Position numbers and translations under genes: made by a program. A DNA stretch of 39,777 nucleotides, from NCBI GenBank assembly GCA_013054445.1, contig JAAMPI010000389.1:1-39777 (forward strand), in the 5' to 3' direction. The stretch comes from Cudoniella acicularis (Eukaryota > Ascomycota > Leotiomycetes > Helotiales > Helotiaceae). The notes below the pieces were generated by a model. The model was not told the origin of the DNA. It saw only the letters and a list, made by a program, of their open reading frames with translations, and did not search any database. Positions 31,484-39,777 of the stretch are shown one piece after another (positions within the stretch are counted from its first letter, which is position 1; every line of letters begins with the position of its first letter).

Positions 31484-31938
31484 ATGTCAGGTGAGTGGTT
31501 GTTGATGTACGAATGAAGACGGTTACTGCAGATGGACCTTTGGGATGATGTTGCTCGGAGTTTGTGTGCCGTTACACCGTCGGAGTGAGTATTGTATGGC
31601 TGGTGAATCGTGGTGATGACTTGTGGAGAATTGGGAGTTGAAGAATGGACGCGATGGGGGTCTGGTGGGTAGATATCGATACGAAGTGGTACAGCGGGGA
31701 AAGACACGATAGGCGGCGATGACTCGAAAAAAGATGGTGGGGAAGGGTCGTTAAGTGGTCGATTGCGTTGTTCTTTATAAATTATTGTATCGCGAAGGAG
31801 GCTGGATGTCAGGTGAGTGGTTGTCGATGTGAGGTTGAGGTTGAGGTGAGGCCGGACCTTGGCCCGGCCAGCCCTACTCCGTAGGTAGCTTTGAGGTTGG
31901 CAGTGGGGAAAGACAACGTTGAAGAATGGACGCGATGG
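31484..31938 (+). repeat. shuffled short direct repeats
   Basis: ATGTCAGGTGAGTGGTTG with TGATGT/CGATGT occurs at 31484-31508 and 31806-31830 (25 bp, one mismatch). GTTGAAGAATGGACGCGATG occurs at 31637 and 31918 (21 bp, identical). GGGGAAAGACA occurs at 31696 and 31905. The order is A-B-C in the first set and A-C-B in the second, so this is not a simple tandem duplication. Confidence 0.8.
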
Positions 31939-32602
31939 CGGCCGCTGGTGAGTGCGCACGATACTGACGATACGATACGATGCGATGCGAAGTGACACCG
32001 ATGAGATAAAGGTAGGGAATAAAACATTCTTGGGAAAAGAAGCGAAGGTTGTGCGAGGTGGGATGAGATGAGATGAGATACCCGATCTTCGGTGGCCAAT
32101 ATATTGAGCAGGATGAGGCTTTTGTGAGGTTACCAGGCTCGGACCATTGGGAAGTTGGTGGGTTGTAGGGTGTGTCGCACAGGCAGTGGGGTTCATTCAA
32201 ATACAGTATCGTCAAGAAGGCCAGAGGATGGAGACCGAGCGGAGTGGCCGGAGAGATGGTCAATAAATCAGATACCTAGTAACCTAGATGACATGAAATG
32301 GATGAGGTTGCCTTAAGGTCGGAAGGATCTCGAAGCTCTCGAAGCATCCCGCGGGAAATCCGGAGGGTCTAAGGTACAGCAAGGCCATGCAAGGGGAGTT
32401 GATGCGTTGTGTTGTGTTGTGATGCGATGTGAGATGGTGATGAGTTGGCGAACAGCGACAAGACAAATGAATGTATAACAGAAAACCTAAGTATATGTAC
32501 ACATAATCGCATTACGGAAGAACTCAGGTGCATGGCTGGGATGATTATTGGACCGATGGATGATTGACAGCTCAGTAACCTTAATTCTTTAATTAAGCCA
32601 TT

Positions 32603-32627
32603 ACCAGCACCAGCACCAGCACCAGCA
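32603..32627 (+). repeat. CCAGCA microsatellite
   Basis: Four copies of the hexamer CCAGCA in a row, in non-coding DNA. Confidence 0.85.
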
Positions 32628-33067
32628 TCCGGGAATGGGGTTGAATAGGATAATGAATTGCTTTCATTATGGGGTACCAAGCTCAGAATAGTAGCCGCAC
32701 CAGGTTACCAGCAAGCTATTTATTCTTGCGACAAACTCGACACGAGGGCCCTGATATTAAGGAAGAGGGAGGAATTGATTGATCGCATCGCAGGAAAATT
32801 GGTAAAAAAGCAAATTAAGCCCGGAGGCGCTGGTGGGAGGCGTCGTTCAGCCAGGCAAGAGGCCATCCATATAAAGGAGAGATTGAGGCGAAGGACACCA
32901 GGACACCAGGACACCCTCAGCTAATCACGTAACTCTGTGCGCGACCTTTCGGCGGTGGTGTCTTGTCCTTTTACGAAGTTCGAGCGGTGTCCAGCTGGTC
33001 CAGCTCATCCACCTGGTTTGTTGTAGTTGAAGAAAAGCACTGGTAAAGCATCGGTGCATCCTCACTG

Positions 33068-33792
33068 GTGAAGTGTCGGCGCAGTGCTGCGTACAGCATC
33101 TTGGCCCCTCTCCACTGCAACCGCAACACAACGCAACGCTCCTGCACGTCCGGCTTCAAGACCGGCCTCATTTCCTCCACACGTCGCCTCCTCACCATCT
33201 CACCCTCACCCTCACCCTCACCCACTATCCCTCCTCCTTACGCCCTCGGTCACGCTCGACACTCGTACAAAAAGGATTCGCGTCGCCGCATCCGCCCAGA
33301 ACTCGAACGATCTTCCAGACCTTTGTCAAACACCTCTGCCGGAGCTCACCATACCTGCACCAGCCAAGCTTGGTCTGCATTCTGTACCATTGCCCGCGAA
33401 CACGAACACGATCACTTCTCTTCGCGCCAGTTACACCAACTACTCCTACTCCACGCCAGAATTCACCTCAGTCTTAGTCAGAGCTGTGAATCACCACTGA
33501 TCCACTCCCTCGGGATTCACTATTCCATTCTCCGTCTATAGAGAGAGGGGGAACTAATTTCCACGAATTCCTCCAACACAATCCCGGCCCGACTACTTTC
33601 ATACGACTCCTGCACAGACAATCGAATCTTGAACAGCACACGTCGCGGATTCGAATTATCTAATACGCCCCACTCAGCTTCAAGAACAGTAAAGGGTCAG
33701 CATTGGATTCTGCGTTGTGCTGACCACGTAGCTTTCGCCGCCTCGGAATTTGTCAACTTCTGGGGCCACCTCGCACAAGCAACACCATCACG
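33068..33792 (+). promoter_or_regulatory. probable 5' leader/promoter of the 382-aa protein gene
   Basis: C- and CT-rich DNA directly upstream of the ATG at 33793. It contains a short CACCCT array (33201-33223). All three plus-strand frames are open over about 33084-33477 because stop codons are rare in this composition. Several ATGs (for example 33068) would act as upstream ORFs if transcribed. No domain is recognisable in any of the frames. Confidence 0.4.
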
Positions 33793-34941
33793 ATGAAGGG
33801 ACGCGCGATCGATCAGCTCGTTTACGAGTGTATGTTTCCCAAACCAAAATCGACAGATCCGCAGAACTTTCAAGGGCTTCTACAACGACAGCTTGTTCCC
33901 GAGGTTCGTTTGGAAACACAGGCATTCTATGGGCATCTCTCTTCCCAAGAAGCCAAATATCCTGGATTGGATTACTCCTATGGACCACATCGTGTCCGAC
34001 TTTCACGCTATCAATGGCATCGAAGACTCTTTCGCGCGTTTGACAATTTGGGGCTGACCAAATCGGAGATTGCGAGTTTGACAAAATGGGAGGGTACACG
34101 TTGGGCAAAGGAGAGATTTGAGCGGGAACAAGGAATCAAGATACGAGATACAACTGGAGATGGTATTGAGGATTGGATTGAGCCGGAATTACGCGTTCCG
34201 ACTGCGCCACAAGCTCATCGTGCCGATGTGGAGGATATGGAAGATATACAAGAAGATGGTGAGACGGAGGAGAATGAGATGGAGGAGGATGGTGAGGATT
34301 CAGACGTCGAGATACAAAGCGTCGGTATCGAGCTAAACGAGAGATTGCGAACCGCGGCTGCACAGAGAGAGGCCGGAAATGTGGCCACAGTAATGGATGA
34401 AGAATGGGAACAGTGGTTGAAAGAAGCTGCTGAAAATGGAGGTTTACCATTTTCGGATTTGGGATTGTCACCGAATGCCAACATTCCAGGCACCAGACCT
34501 GCGACAGATCTACCAGCTATGAATCCTCAAGTGTTGAATGCCGCGAGATTAGGACAGTGGCAACAGATTCCCGAATTTCTCCATAATATCGTTCGACAGA
34601 ACATCGAAGCTCACAATCGGCGATTGGAAGATGCAGCGATTGCTCCCATTCCACCGCCTGCATCCACAACTTCCACATCTTCCGCGTCAAGTACCACAAG
34701 TTCACCATTTCTTTCCAGACCGAGTTTGAGCCCACGAGCGAGGGCCGTTCCAGCAACATCCACAAGCTCTTCAGGGAGGATAGATACCCCACCAGGATCT
34801 CGGCTCGACAATCACTTCGCAGACCAGTTTTCCCGGCGATCAAACCCCGCCCTCCTTTCCGTTCCTCCGTTTCACGCAAGCCGCCGACCGGGCGTCCGAT
34901 TGAGCGTATCTCGAAGTACCCAACAAAATAATGGCACCTAA
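33793..34941 (+). CDS. conserved fungal protein of unknown function (382 aa)
   Basis: This intronless frame has a good start context (CACGATGAAG). Residues 1-115 are strongly protein-like: MKGRAIDQLVYECMFPKPKS, LVPEVRLETQAFYGHLS, YPGLDYSYGPHRVRLS, then RLFRAFDNLGLTKSEIASLT and KWEGTRWAKERFE. The segment 74-110 could form a helix-turn-helix-like bundle (inference only). An acidic stretch (about 146-172, EDMEDIQEDGETEENEMEED) follows, then a second ordered part, EEWEQWLKEAAENGGLPF and AARLGQWQQIPEFLHNIVRQ. The last 110 residues are Ser/Pro/Thr-rich and end in a basic SRSTQQNNGT. No signal peptide or membrane segment is seen, so a nuclear or cytosolic role is likeliest. I recognise the N-terminal block as the kind conserved among ascomycetes but know no assigned function. 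Confidence 0.8.
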   Translation: MKGRAIDQLVYECMFPKPKSTDPQNFQGLLQRQLVPEVRLETQAFYGHLSSQEAKYPGLDYSYGPHRVRLSRYQWHRRLFRAFDNLGLTKSEIASLTKWEGTRWAKERFEREQGIKIRDTTGDGIEDWIEPELRVPTAPQAHRADVEDMEDIQEDGETEENEMEEDGEDSDVEIQSVGIELNERLRTAAAQREAGNVATVMDEEWEQWLKEAAENGGLPFSDLGLSPNANIPGTRPATDLPAMNPQVLNAARLGQWQQIPEFLHNIVRQNIEAHNRRLEDAAIAPIPPPASTTSTSSASSTTSSPFLSRPSLSPRARAVPATSTSSSGRIDTPPGSRLDNHFADQFSRRSNPALLSVPPFHASRRPGVRLSVSRSTQQNNGT

Positions 34942-35040
34942 TTTCTGATTTCGAATGAGTGAAGGGGTCGATAGAGGCGGTGGCTGTGGCTGTGGCTGTT
35001 TCAAGATGCATGGGAATGCAATGAATTTGGCTGGGCCATT

Positions 35041-35061
35041 ACATACATACATACATACATC
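35041..35061 (+). repeat. ACAT microsatellite
   Basis: Five copies of ACAT about 100 bp after the stop codon of the 382-aa protein gene, probably in its 3' untranslated region. Confidence 0.9.
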
Positions 35062-36058
35062 ATTGTTTTGAGTGGGATGGCTGTGCAGTACAGTGCAGTG
35101 TGGTTTTATCTTTTTTCTTTCTTCTCATCATGATCAGGCGTTCCCTTTAGCAAGGCGTTACATTGGCTTTTTTTTAAATTTTAAAGTTTTTTTCAATCAT
35201 CAGAGGCATGAAGGGAGGAGGGGAATACGGAGAATGGGATGGAATGGAAATTACTTTTTGCTACGCTGCTATTATCTTTGGTCTTGGCTTTGGCTTTGCT
35301 GCTGCGACGTTAAAATAAGGGAGATAGAAAGGGCTTTTGCATCTGTTATTTGGAGGAAGGGGATGAATGGACGAATCGGTGGATGCGGGTGGGTGGATAA
35401 GGAAGGCGTGGGGATGAAATTGGATTGGAGGCGGGATGGATGGTATATAAGGCAACACAAGCAGACAGGCAGGCAGACACAGACACAAGAGAAAAATTAA
35501 AGTTAAAAGAATTGCGAAGAGTGATAGAACGTGGTCGGTGGGTCTCAAGGCAAGGTCTCAAGGCAAGGGATTCAAAGCATGGCATGGTATGACATGGAGG
35601 GAGCATTGGCATTTGCATTGGCATTGGCATTTGCATGGGTTTTGATGCATGGGGTTTTTGGTACTAATCAATCAATCGATGAATGCATGGAATTAGTGAG
35701 TAGTGAGTAGGACGCCTGCGTGGAAATTAGTATTCAACGTCTGGAACTCCATCGATTCCGTCTTTTCTTCATTCTCTGTCTCCACCTCTGTTTTGTTACA
35801 TTTTTAACTTTACTCTTGCTTTCCTTGAATTTGCTCTCATTTACTCTCAGTAAGTTGGTCAGTCTGCCTGTCTGCCTGTTGGTAACGGACGGGCCTTCAC
35901 GCTTGTCAAAAAAGAATCTTCTTTCCCTCTTTTTTTCGGTACAATATTGCAGTGCCTTCTTAAACAGCGTTGTTCAATTGCTATCTATTTTTCTGAGACT
36001 CTGATTCTTGGGGATTCGGTGGGCAGCGTGTACTGTGCACTTTTTATGTTAAGGCGTA

Positions 36059-36082
36059 GTGTGTGTGTGTGTGTGTGTGTGT
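36059..36082 (+). repeat. GT microsatellite (12 units)
   Basis: Twelve uninterrupted GT units followed by ATATAAATG. Confidence 0.95.
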
Positions 36083-37285
36083 ATATAAATGAAGGTTGCC
36101 TCCCAGACTTCATGTGTCAGGACGGAGCAATAGGCAAACTGGCACCACCACTTTGTGACTTTGTGCGGAGTACGAGAGTGGAATCATTTGGTGCTAGGTC
36201 TTCGAGGTTCGATAGTGGGTGGATGGGTGGAGGAATACAGCGAAGATAGTGATGAGATGAGTAGTTTTGAGAAACTACCTACCTATAAGTAAGTTACAAG
36301 TACCACTGCTATCATGTATAAATGTTGCTGTCAAAATTCGAATCTCACACACATTACTGCCAACTCTTTACTCTGTTACTACCTCGAGATTTATTTCCCG
36401 AGGAGCTTCATGCAACTCACACAGTTCTCGCGACGACGCGAAGCAGTATTTAGAAACAGGTAGCAAGTGGGATGGGTGGCGGGTAGGTTTCCCGCCCACA
36501 GTCAAGAAATCGGCCTCGGTTTTTTGTTTGTTGTGAGGAAACTAGGGAGGGGAGGTTTTAGTAGTTTTCGAGGTATGGGAGGGGAGGGGGAGAGGGGAGA
36601 GATCCACCGACTTATTTGTTAAATTAGTAGTCATTCATTTTGTTTCTAACTACTGTACGGCGTACGAGGAAGTGAAATTTTTAGACTCTTTCTTTAGTGT
36701 CACCTCTAGAGGTAAGTCAACTTAGCAAAGAGCAATTTGGGAGGGTATAAAGCCTGTGTCGCTGCCCGAGAACTCTTGCTTCCTTATCGAGAAGGAGAAG
36801 ACAAGTACGCAGAAGACTCATTCTAGGAGGTGAAAGGGTGGAGGTTTCGTGGTGGCCTTGTATGGTGCGTGCGTGTGTGTGTGTTTGTTTGTGGGGGGCT
36901 GGGGAAGAGGGTTGGGAGGAATGATGTGGAGTTGAGAGGGTTTTTAGTAGAGGAAAAGGCGGGGAATGAGGAAGGAAGAAAGGGAGGAGGGAAGGAGAAA
37001 GGTGCTGTCAATTATCCTCCTACTGTTACTCTCTACTCACTCACTCGCCCACTCGCCCACTCATCCCCATACCTATTCATTCCTTCCCCCTTCAAAACTT
37101 CAAGACTTTAAAACCTTCCAAACATCAGTACTAAAGAAAACACTTGAGAGAGGTACAGTAATCAATTTTCACAATCAATATCCCCCGCCCTTCTCTCGCT
37201 CTTCTTTTATATTGGTCTTTGATAATTTCTGCTCGCGATTGGTTTTTTGTTTTTAGGAGACTGGGGGGTATTTAAATGGCTTTTA

Positions 37286-37321
37286 GGGGGTGGGAAAGGG
37301 GGAGGGGAAGGAGGGAGGGGG
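37286..37321 (+). other. G-rich block, possible G-quadruplex
   Basis: Six runs of three to five G separated by one to four bases (GGGGG T GGG AAA GGGGG A GGGG ... GGG A GGGGG), preceded by another G6 run at 37263. The composition fits a four-stranded G structure on the plus strand; a role is not shown. Confidence 0.5.
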
Positions 37322-37804
37322 TTGTGTTGTTAGGTTTTTGAGGGTTAAGGTTAAAGGCATGAGAAGAAAAAAAGAGGAAGAAGTAGAGAGGCCGAGATAT
37401 AAAGGTAGCAATTCCCTGATACATACCTATGTCTACACTAACCCAGCAATAAACACCCCCTTCTCCTAATCTCTTAAATCTATAAATTTATATAAATCCT
37501 ACCACCCTTTAACCTTCTGTCTTTTCTCTATAGTATTGCGCACACAAGCTGAAAATGATATACCGAAAAATAGTACTATGTCTTTAATGAATTGTCTTAT
37601 TAGAACTCGGAATCTTGAATTTTGATATGGGTTTTGTTGTTCTATGTGTTGTATCTCTTTGATCAGTAGTGGGGAAGGTAGGGTAAAGAGAGGGGAGGGG
37701 GGAATGGGTTGTTGCTGTTACTTAGCTGCTGCTGTTGATATATCTATTCGTTCATTCGTTTGCTCCTTCACTCACACGTTTTCTCTTCCTTCTTTCCAAT
37801 TCTC

Positions 37805-37975
37805 GAAGTTCCGGTAGTTCACCTCTCGGGGACAAAAAGTTCAAACCCTGGTGGAATTCTCGCCCGAACCTCACGATTCAAATGCACATGCCAGATCCGT
37901 TAGATGCCGAAGCCGCGCACCATTCGGGCGACCATATTTACTGGAACTATGTTACAGAATCAGTTCAGTTCAGGT
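37805..37975 (+). other. isolated coding-like island, possible exon
   Basis: Within low-complexity DNA, one plus-strand frame reads like real protein: SSPLGDKKFKPWWNSRPNL, then TIQMHMPDPLDAEAAHHSGD and HIYWNYVTESVQ. It has balanced composition, three Trp and no simple repeats, and it is the only frame of six that is both open and protein-like. It ends at CAG|GTTGGT, a usable donor. No ATG precedes it in frame apart from the internal one in MHMPD, and flanking exons could not be placed. It may be an exon of an unplaced gene or a gene fragment. The family is not recognised. Confidence 0.35.
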
Positions 37976-38149
37976 TGGTTTGTTGGTTTGTTGATTTTAT
38001 ATATTTTTGATATTGTTTGCCTGCCTTGACTCGAGTCGGGTATAAGTTGGAGTTTGGAATTTGGAATGCAGAGATGTATTCACTTTAATTCAAACAGTTA
38101 GGAATCTTGGAATCTCGCTATTAAATCCTTAAGTCCATTCACTCTTTCT

Positions 38150-39085
38150 CCGCTTTTCCCTTCCAGCCACCCCTTCACCCTCTACTTCTCCTCCACACCC
38201 TATAAAAAACCCTCACCATCCCACCATCCCCCCTCCCCTTCCCCTCTCTTCCCCAGTATCGGGTACCATCCATTTCAAAAGCAAGCTCAAGTAACCGGTT
38301 AGCTGCAGTGGGAACAAACACCACCACGTTCTTCGGGAATTTGTTACTTGCATTTTGATGGAGATAGAGTCAGTTGGTTTGGAGTTTTGGATTTTGGGCA
38401 GAGGTTGTAGGAGTTTCTGATGTGGGAAAGGGGGTATTTTTGTACGAGGTTATAAGTGGAGAGGAGGTGTGTGGAATGGTTGCGTTTGTTCGTTTGTTCG
38501 TCGGGTGTGAGTGAGTGAGCTCGGCATCTGTGACGTAAGGTGTTTCTAACCTTGGATAATAGGTAAGAGCTATTTAATTATATATATTTTAGGAGTTTAA
38601 ATCTTTAATATTTCTTTCTTTCTTTCTTCCTTCCTTCCTTCTTCTCATACAATTTCTAAATCTAAACTACTAATACAGTATAGATTTTTAACTCTCCCCA
38701 AACCCACTTGCTCCAACGCCCCCCACCCAACTCTCTCCCTTTTCCTTCTACCCTTCTACCCTCCTTCCATGCCTTCTCCACACTATTAAAAACTCCTCAT
38801 ACCCTCCCACCAATCCCCTTTCCCCAACTCTCTCCCCACTTCCTACATTTACAAGTTGAAAGTAGGACATACCGGCACTGCGGAAAATTAAGTCTTCTAT
38901 AAGGTACCGGTATATCGTGGCCTTTCCGTAGAATAGAACTCATGTTTTTGTCTATGTTATACTAGGAAGTACTTAATTTTTTGGAAGTGTGATAATATAG
39001 AAGAGGTGTGAAATGATTTCGTTTGTTTATTCATTCGTTCGTTCGGCGGAAGTTAATGAGCAAGCACGATTTCTTGTCCTGTTAA
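38150..39085 (+). repeat. diverged tandem duplication of about 560 bp
   Basis: The segments 38150-38540 and 38720-39070 share the same order of features. First is a CT-rich block with CTTCTCCACAC and a TATAAAA or TATTAAAA box followed by ACCCTCCCACCAATC-like sequence. Then comes GAGGTGTG(TGG)AA and GTTTGTTC / GTTTGTTTATTC and a TTCG run. The second copy is more AT-rich. Overall similarity is modest, and part could be convergent low complexity. Confidence 0.4.
38611..38642 (+). repeat. TTTC/TTCC compound microsatellite
   Basis: About four units of TTTC followed by about four units of TTCC. Confidence 0.9.
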
Positions 39086-39557
39086 ATAGGAGTTTAATAC
39101 TGTTTTGCGCGCTGGGTTTGCGATACAGAATTCTCGACAAGTAACTTAATGTTCTCACTGATGTCGTGATGGAAGCCCTTCATGATGTCTTCTATCTAGG
39201 ATCTGATATAATTAAGAATAGATGAGATATTACCTTCATCCACTATATACCACCGGAGTTTCGACACTTAGGCTTACATGATCTGTGCCGCCTTGCTCAG
39301 GTCTGCTTATTCAATGATTTCACATTATCAGAAATAGGTAACTTTAGCGAGGGCTCCACATACTAAAAGGGGCCGTATGAGTAGATAGCTTTCCTTAGAT
39401 AAGAGCCTAATGCTTAATTTATTAACTAGTACATAAGTCTACTTAATAATGTCTTCAATAAAGTAAAACTGTGTCTTTATATTAATTATATAACTGATAT
39501 ATATTAAAGAAGTGAAAATAAAAATTCAAGAAAAGAGAATCTAAATAATAGAGACAG
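39086..39557. other. AT-rich intergenic stretch
   Basis: No gene or recognisable element. Probably decayed transposon sequence judging by composition. Confidence 0.25.
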
Positions 39558-39777
39558 CTATGGCGTTTCCCCAAGATCAATAGCCAAAACCCTCCCACCC
39601 TGAATAGCAGTACCGTTAACCAACCCACTGTACCCCCCATTAGTTGTAACATACAACGTCCTGCTATCACTCACCGTCCTCCCAAACTTGACCGCCGTAT
39701 TTCCCTCCACCAGCACCAACTCATCCTTATTCTCATACCCCAATCAACCACCTCCCCCTCCGTCGTAACCTCACTAA
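39558..39777 (-). pseudogene. SMP-30/gluconolactonase-like protein, 3' end, frameshifted
   Basis: The minus-strand gene enters from the right edge. The last 61 codons (YENKDELVLVEGNTAVKFGR, LYVTTNGGYSGLVNGTAIQG, GRVLAIDLGETP, TAG at 39558-39560) match the final blade of six-bladed beta-propeller lactonases of the SMP-30 family. GNTAxxFGR-x-D-x-x-x-LYVTTNGG and VLAIDLG are typical there. Just upstream the same frame meets TGA, whereas the neighbouring frame reads SEVTTEGEVVDWG. The two join only if the run of four G (plus-strand C at 39738-39741) had one more base. This is a single-base frameshift near the C-terminus, or a base-calling error in a homopolymer. An intron is unlikely because the protein sequence is continuous across the point. 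Most of the gene is outside the window. Confidence 0.75.

Larger units (their letters stand above)
29106..33067. other. 4-kb gene-free region with low-complexity and local duplications
   Basis: No convincing gene lies on either strand. The first 250 bp after the Artemis-like gene are GCATT/ACATTT-rich. Further on are GTT/GTG-rich tracts (30880-31140, 31370-31400), shuffled short direct repeats (31484-31938), GATGAGATGAGAT at about 32060, GTGTTGTGTTGTG at about 32407 and a CCAGCA array (32603-32627). A minus-strand frame at 31450-32196 (248 codons, ATG) is open but compositionally simple. Two Alu-like or tRNA-derived elements were looked for and not seen. The right part is the probable promoter and leader region of the gene at 33793. 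Confidence 0.4.
34942..37804. other. gene-free region rich in simple repeats
   Basis: No gene is supported. It holds an ACAT array (35041-35061), GGCATTTGCATTGGCATT repeats (35604-35635), a GT array (36059-36082), and purine-rich/G-rich blocks at 36541-36600 and 36940-37000. Several short frames of under 100 codons are open by composition only. Confidence 0.4.

Noticed and set aside
31450..32196. 248-codon minus-strand ORF with ATG
   Set aside because: Composition is simple (Ser, Thr, Pro, His, Arg), several overlapping frames are open too, there is no domain, and the region contains shuffled repeats.

Overview
The window reads as nuclear DNA of a filamentous ascomycete (Pezizomycotina; a leotiomycete is my guess, not proven). 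The evidence is short introns (about 45-230 nt) with GTANGT donors and CTAAC/CTGAC-like branch sites, a HET-domain gene, fungal-type protein sequences, and transposon copies carrying the CpA-to-TpA decay expected of repeat-induced point mutation (RIP). No tRNA, rRNA or CRISPR was found.

Left part (1-8.9 kb): an ankyrin-repeat relic, then minus-strand small cysteine-rich ORFs sharing the spacing C-x-[H/C]-x8-C. One is broken at a homopolymer and one is probably multi-exon. Next comes a two-exon gene for a Ser/Asp/Glu-rich protein (456 aa) and about 2.4 kb of AT-rich, gene-free DNA with a 14-bp minisatellite.

Core part (8.9-18.5 kb): a three-exon gene for a probable mitochondrial protein with two in-frame TAGs; a possible tiny spliced gene; tRNA thiolase NCS6/CTU1 and ribosomal protein eL8 (RPL8) transcribed divergently from a 287-bp shared promoter; a three-exon beta-carbonic anhydrase; and a two-exon ornithine cyclodeaminase/mu-crystallin family gene with a Ser-rich insertion.

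Genomic graveyard (19.3-24.8 kb): an aldo/keto reductase cut off after about 95 codons, abutting a LINE-like fragment; a probable solo LTR; a HET-domain gene with a frame-changing deletion inside the conserved domain; a 402-bp MITE; and a 1,648-bp Tc1/mariner element. The Tc1 transposase frame (443 codons) has no frameshift but 14 stops, all TAA or TAG, and a Lys where the catalytic Glu should be.

Right part (25.6-39.8 kb): an eight-exon Artemis/SNM1-type nuclease gene (1,061 aa) with one GC-AG intron; a 4.7-kb gene-free stretch; an intronless gene for a 382-aa protein of unknown function; 4.6 kb of low-complexity DNA with one coding-like island; and, at the edge, the 3' end of a frameshifted SMP-30/gluconolactonase-like gene.

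The genes are independent housekeeping or accessory loci, not a pathway cluster. The most interesting items are the small Cys-rich family, the RIP-type decay that also appears to touch a single-copy gene, and the carbonic anhydrase intron that can be read through to give another N-terminus.
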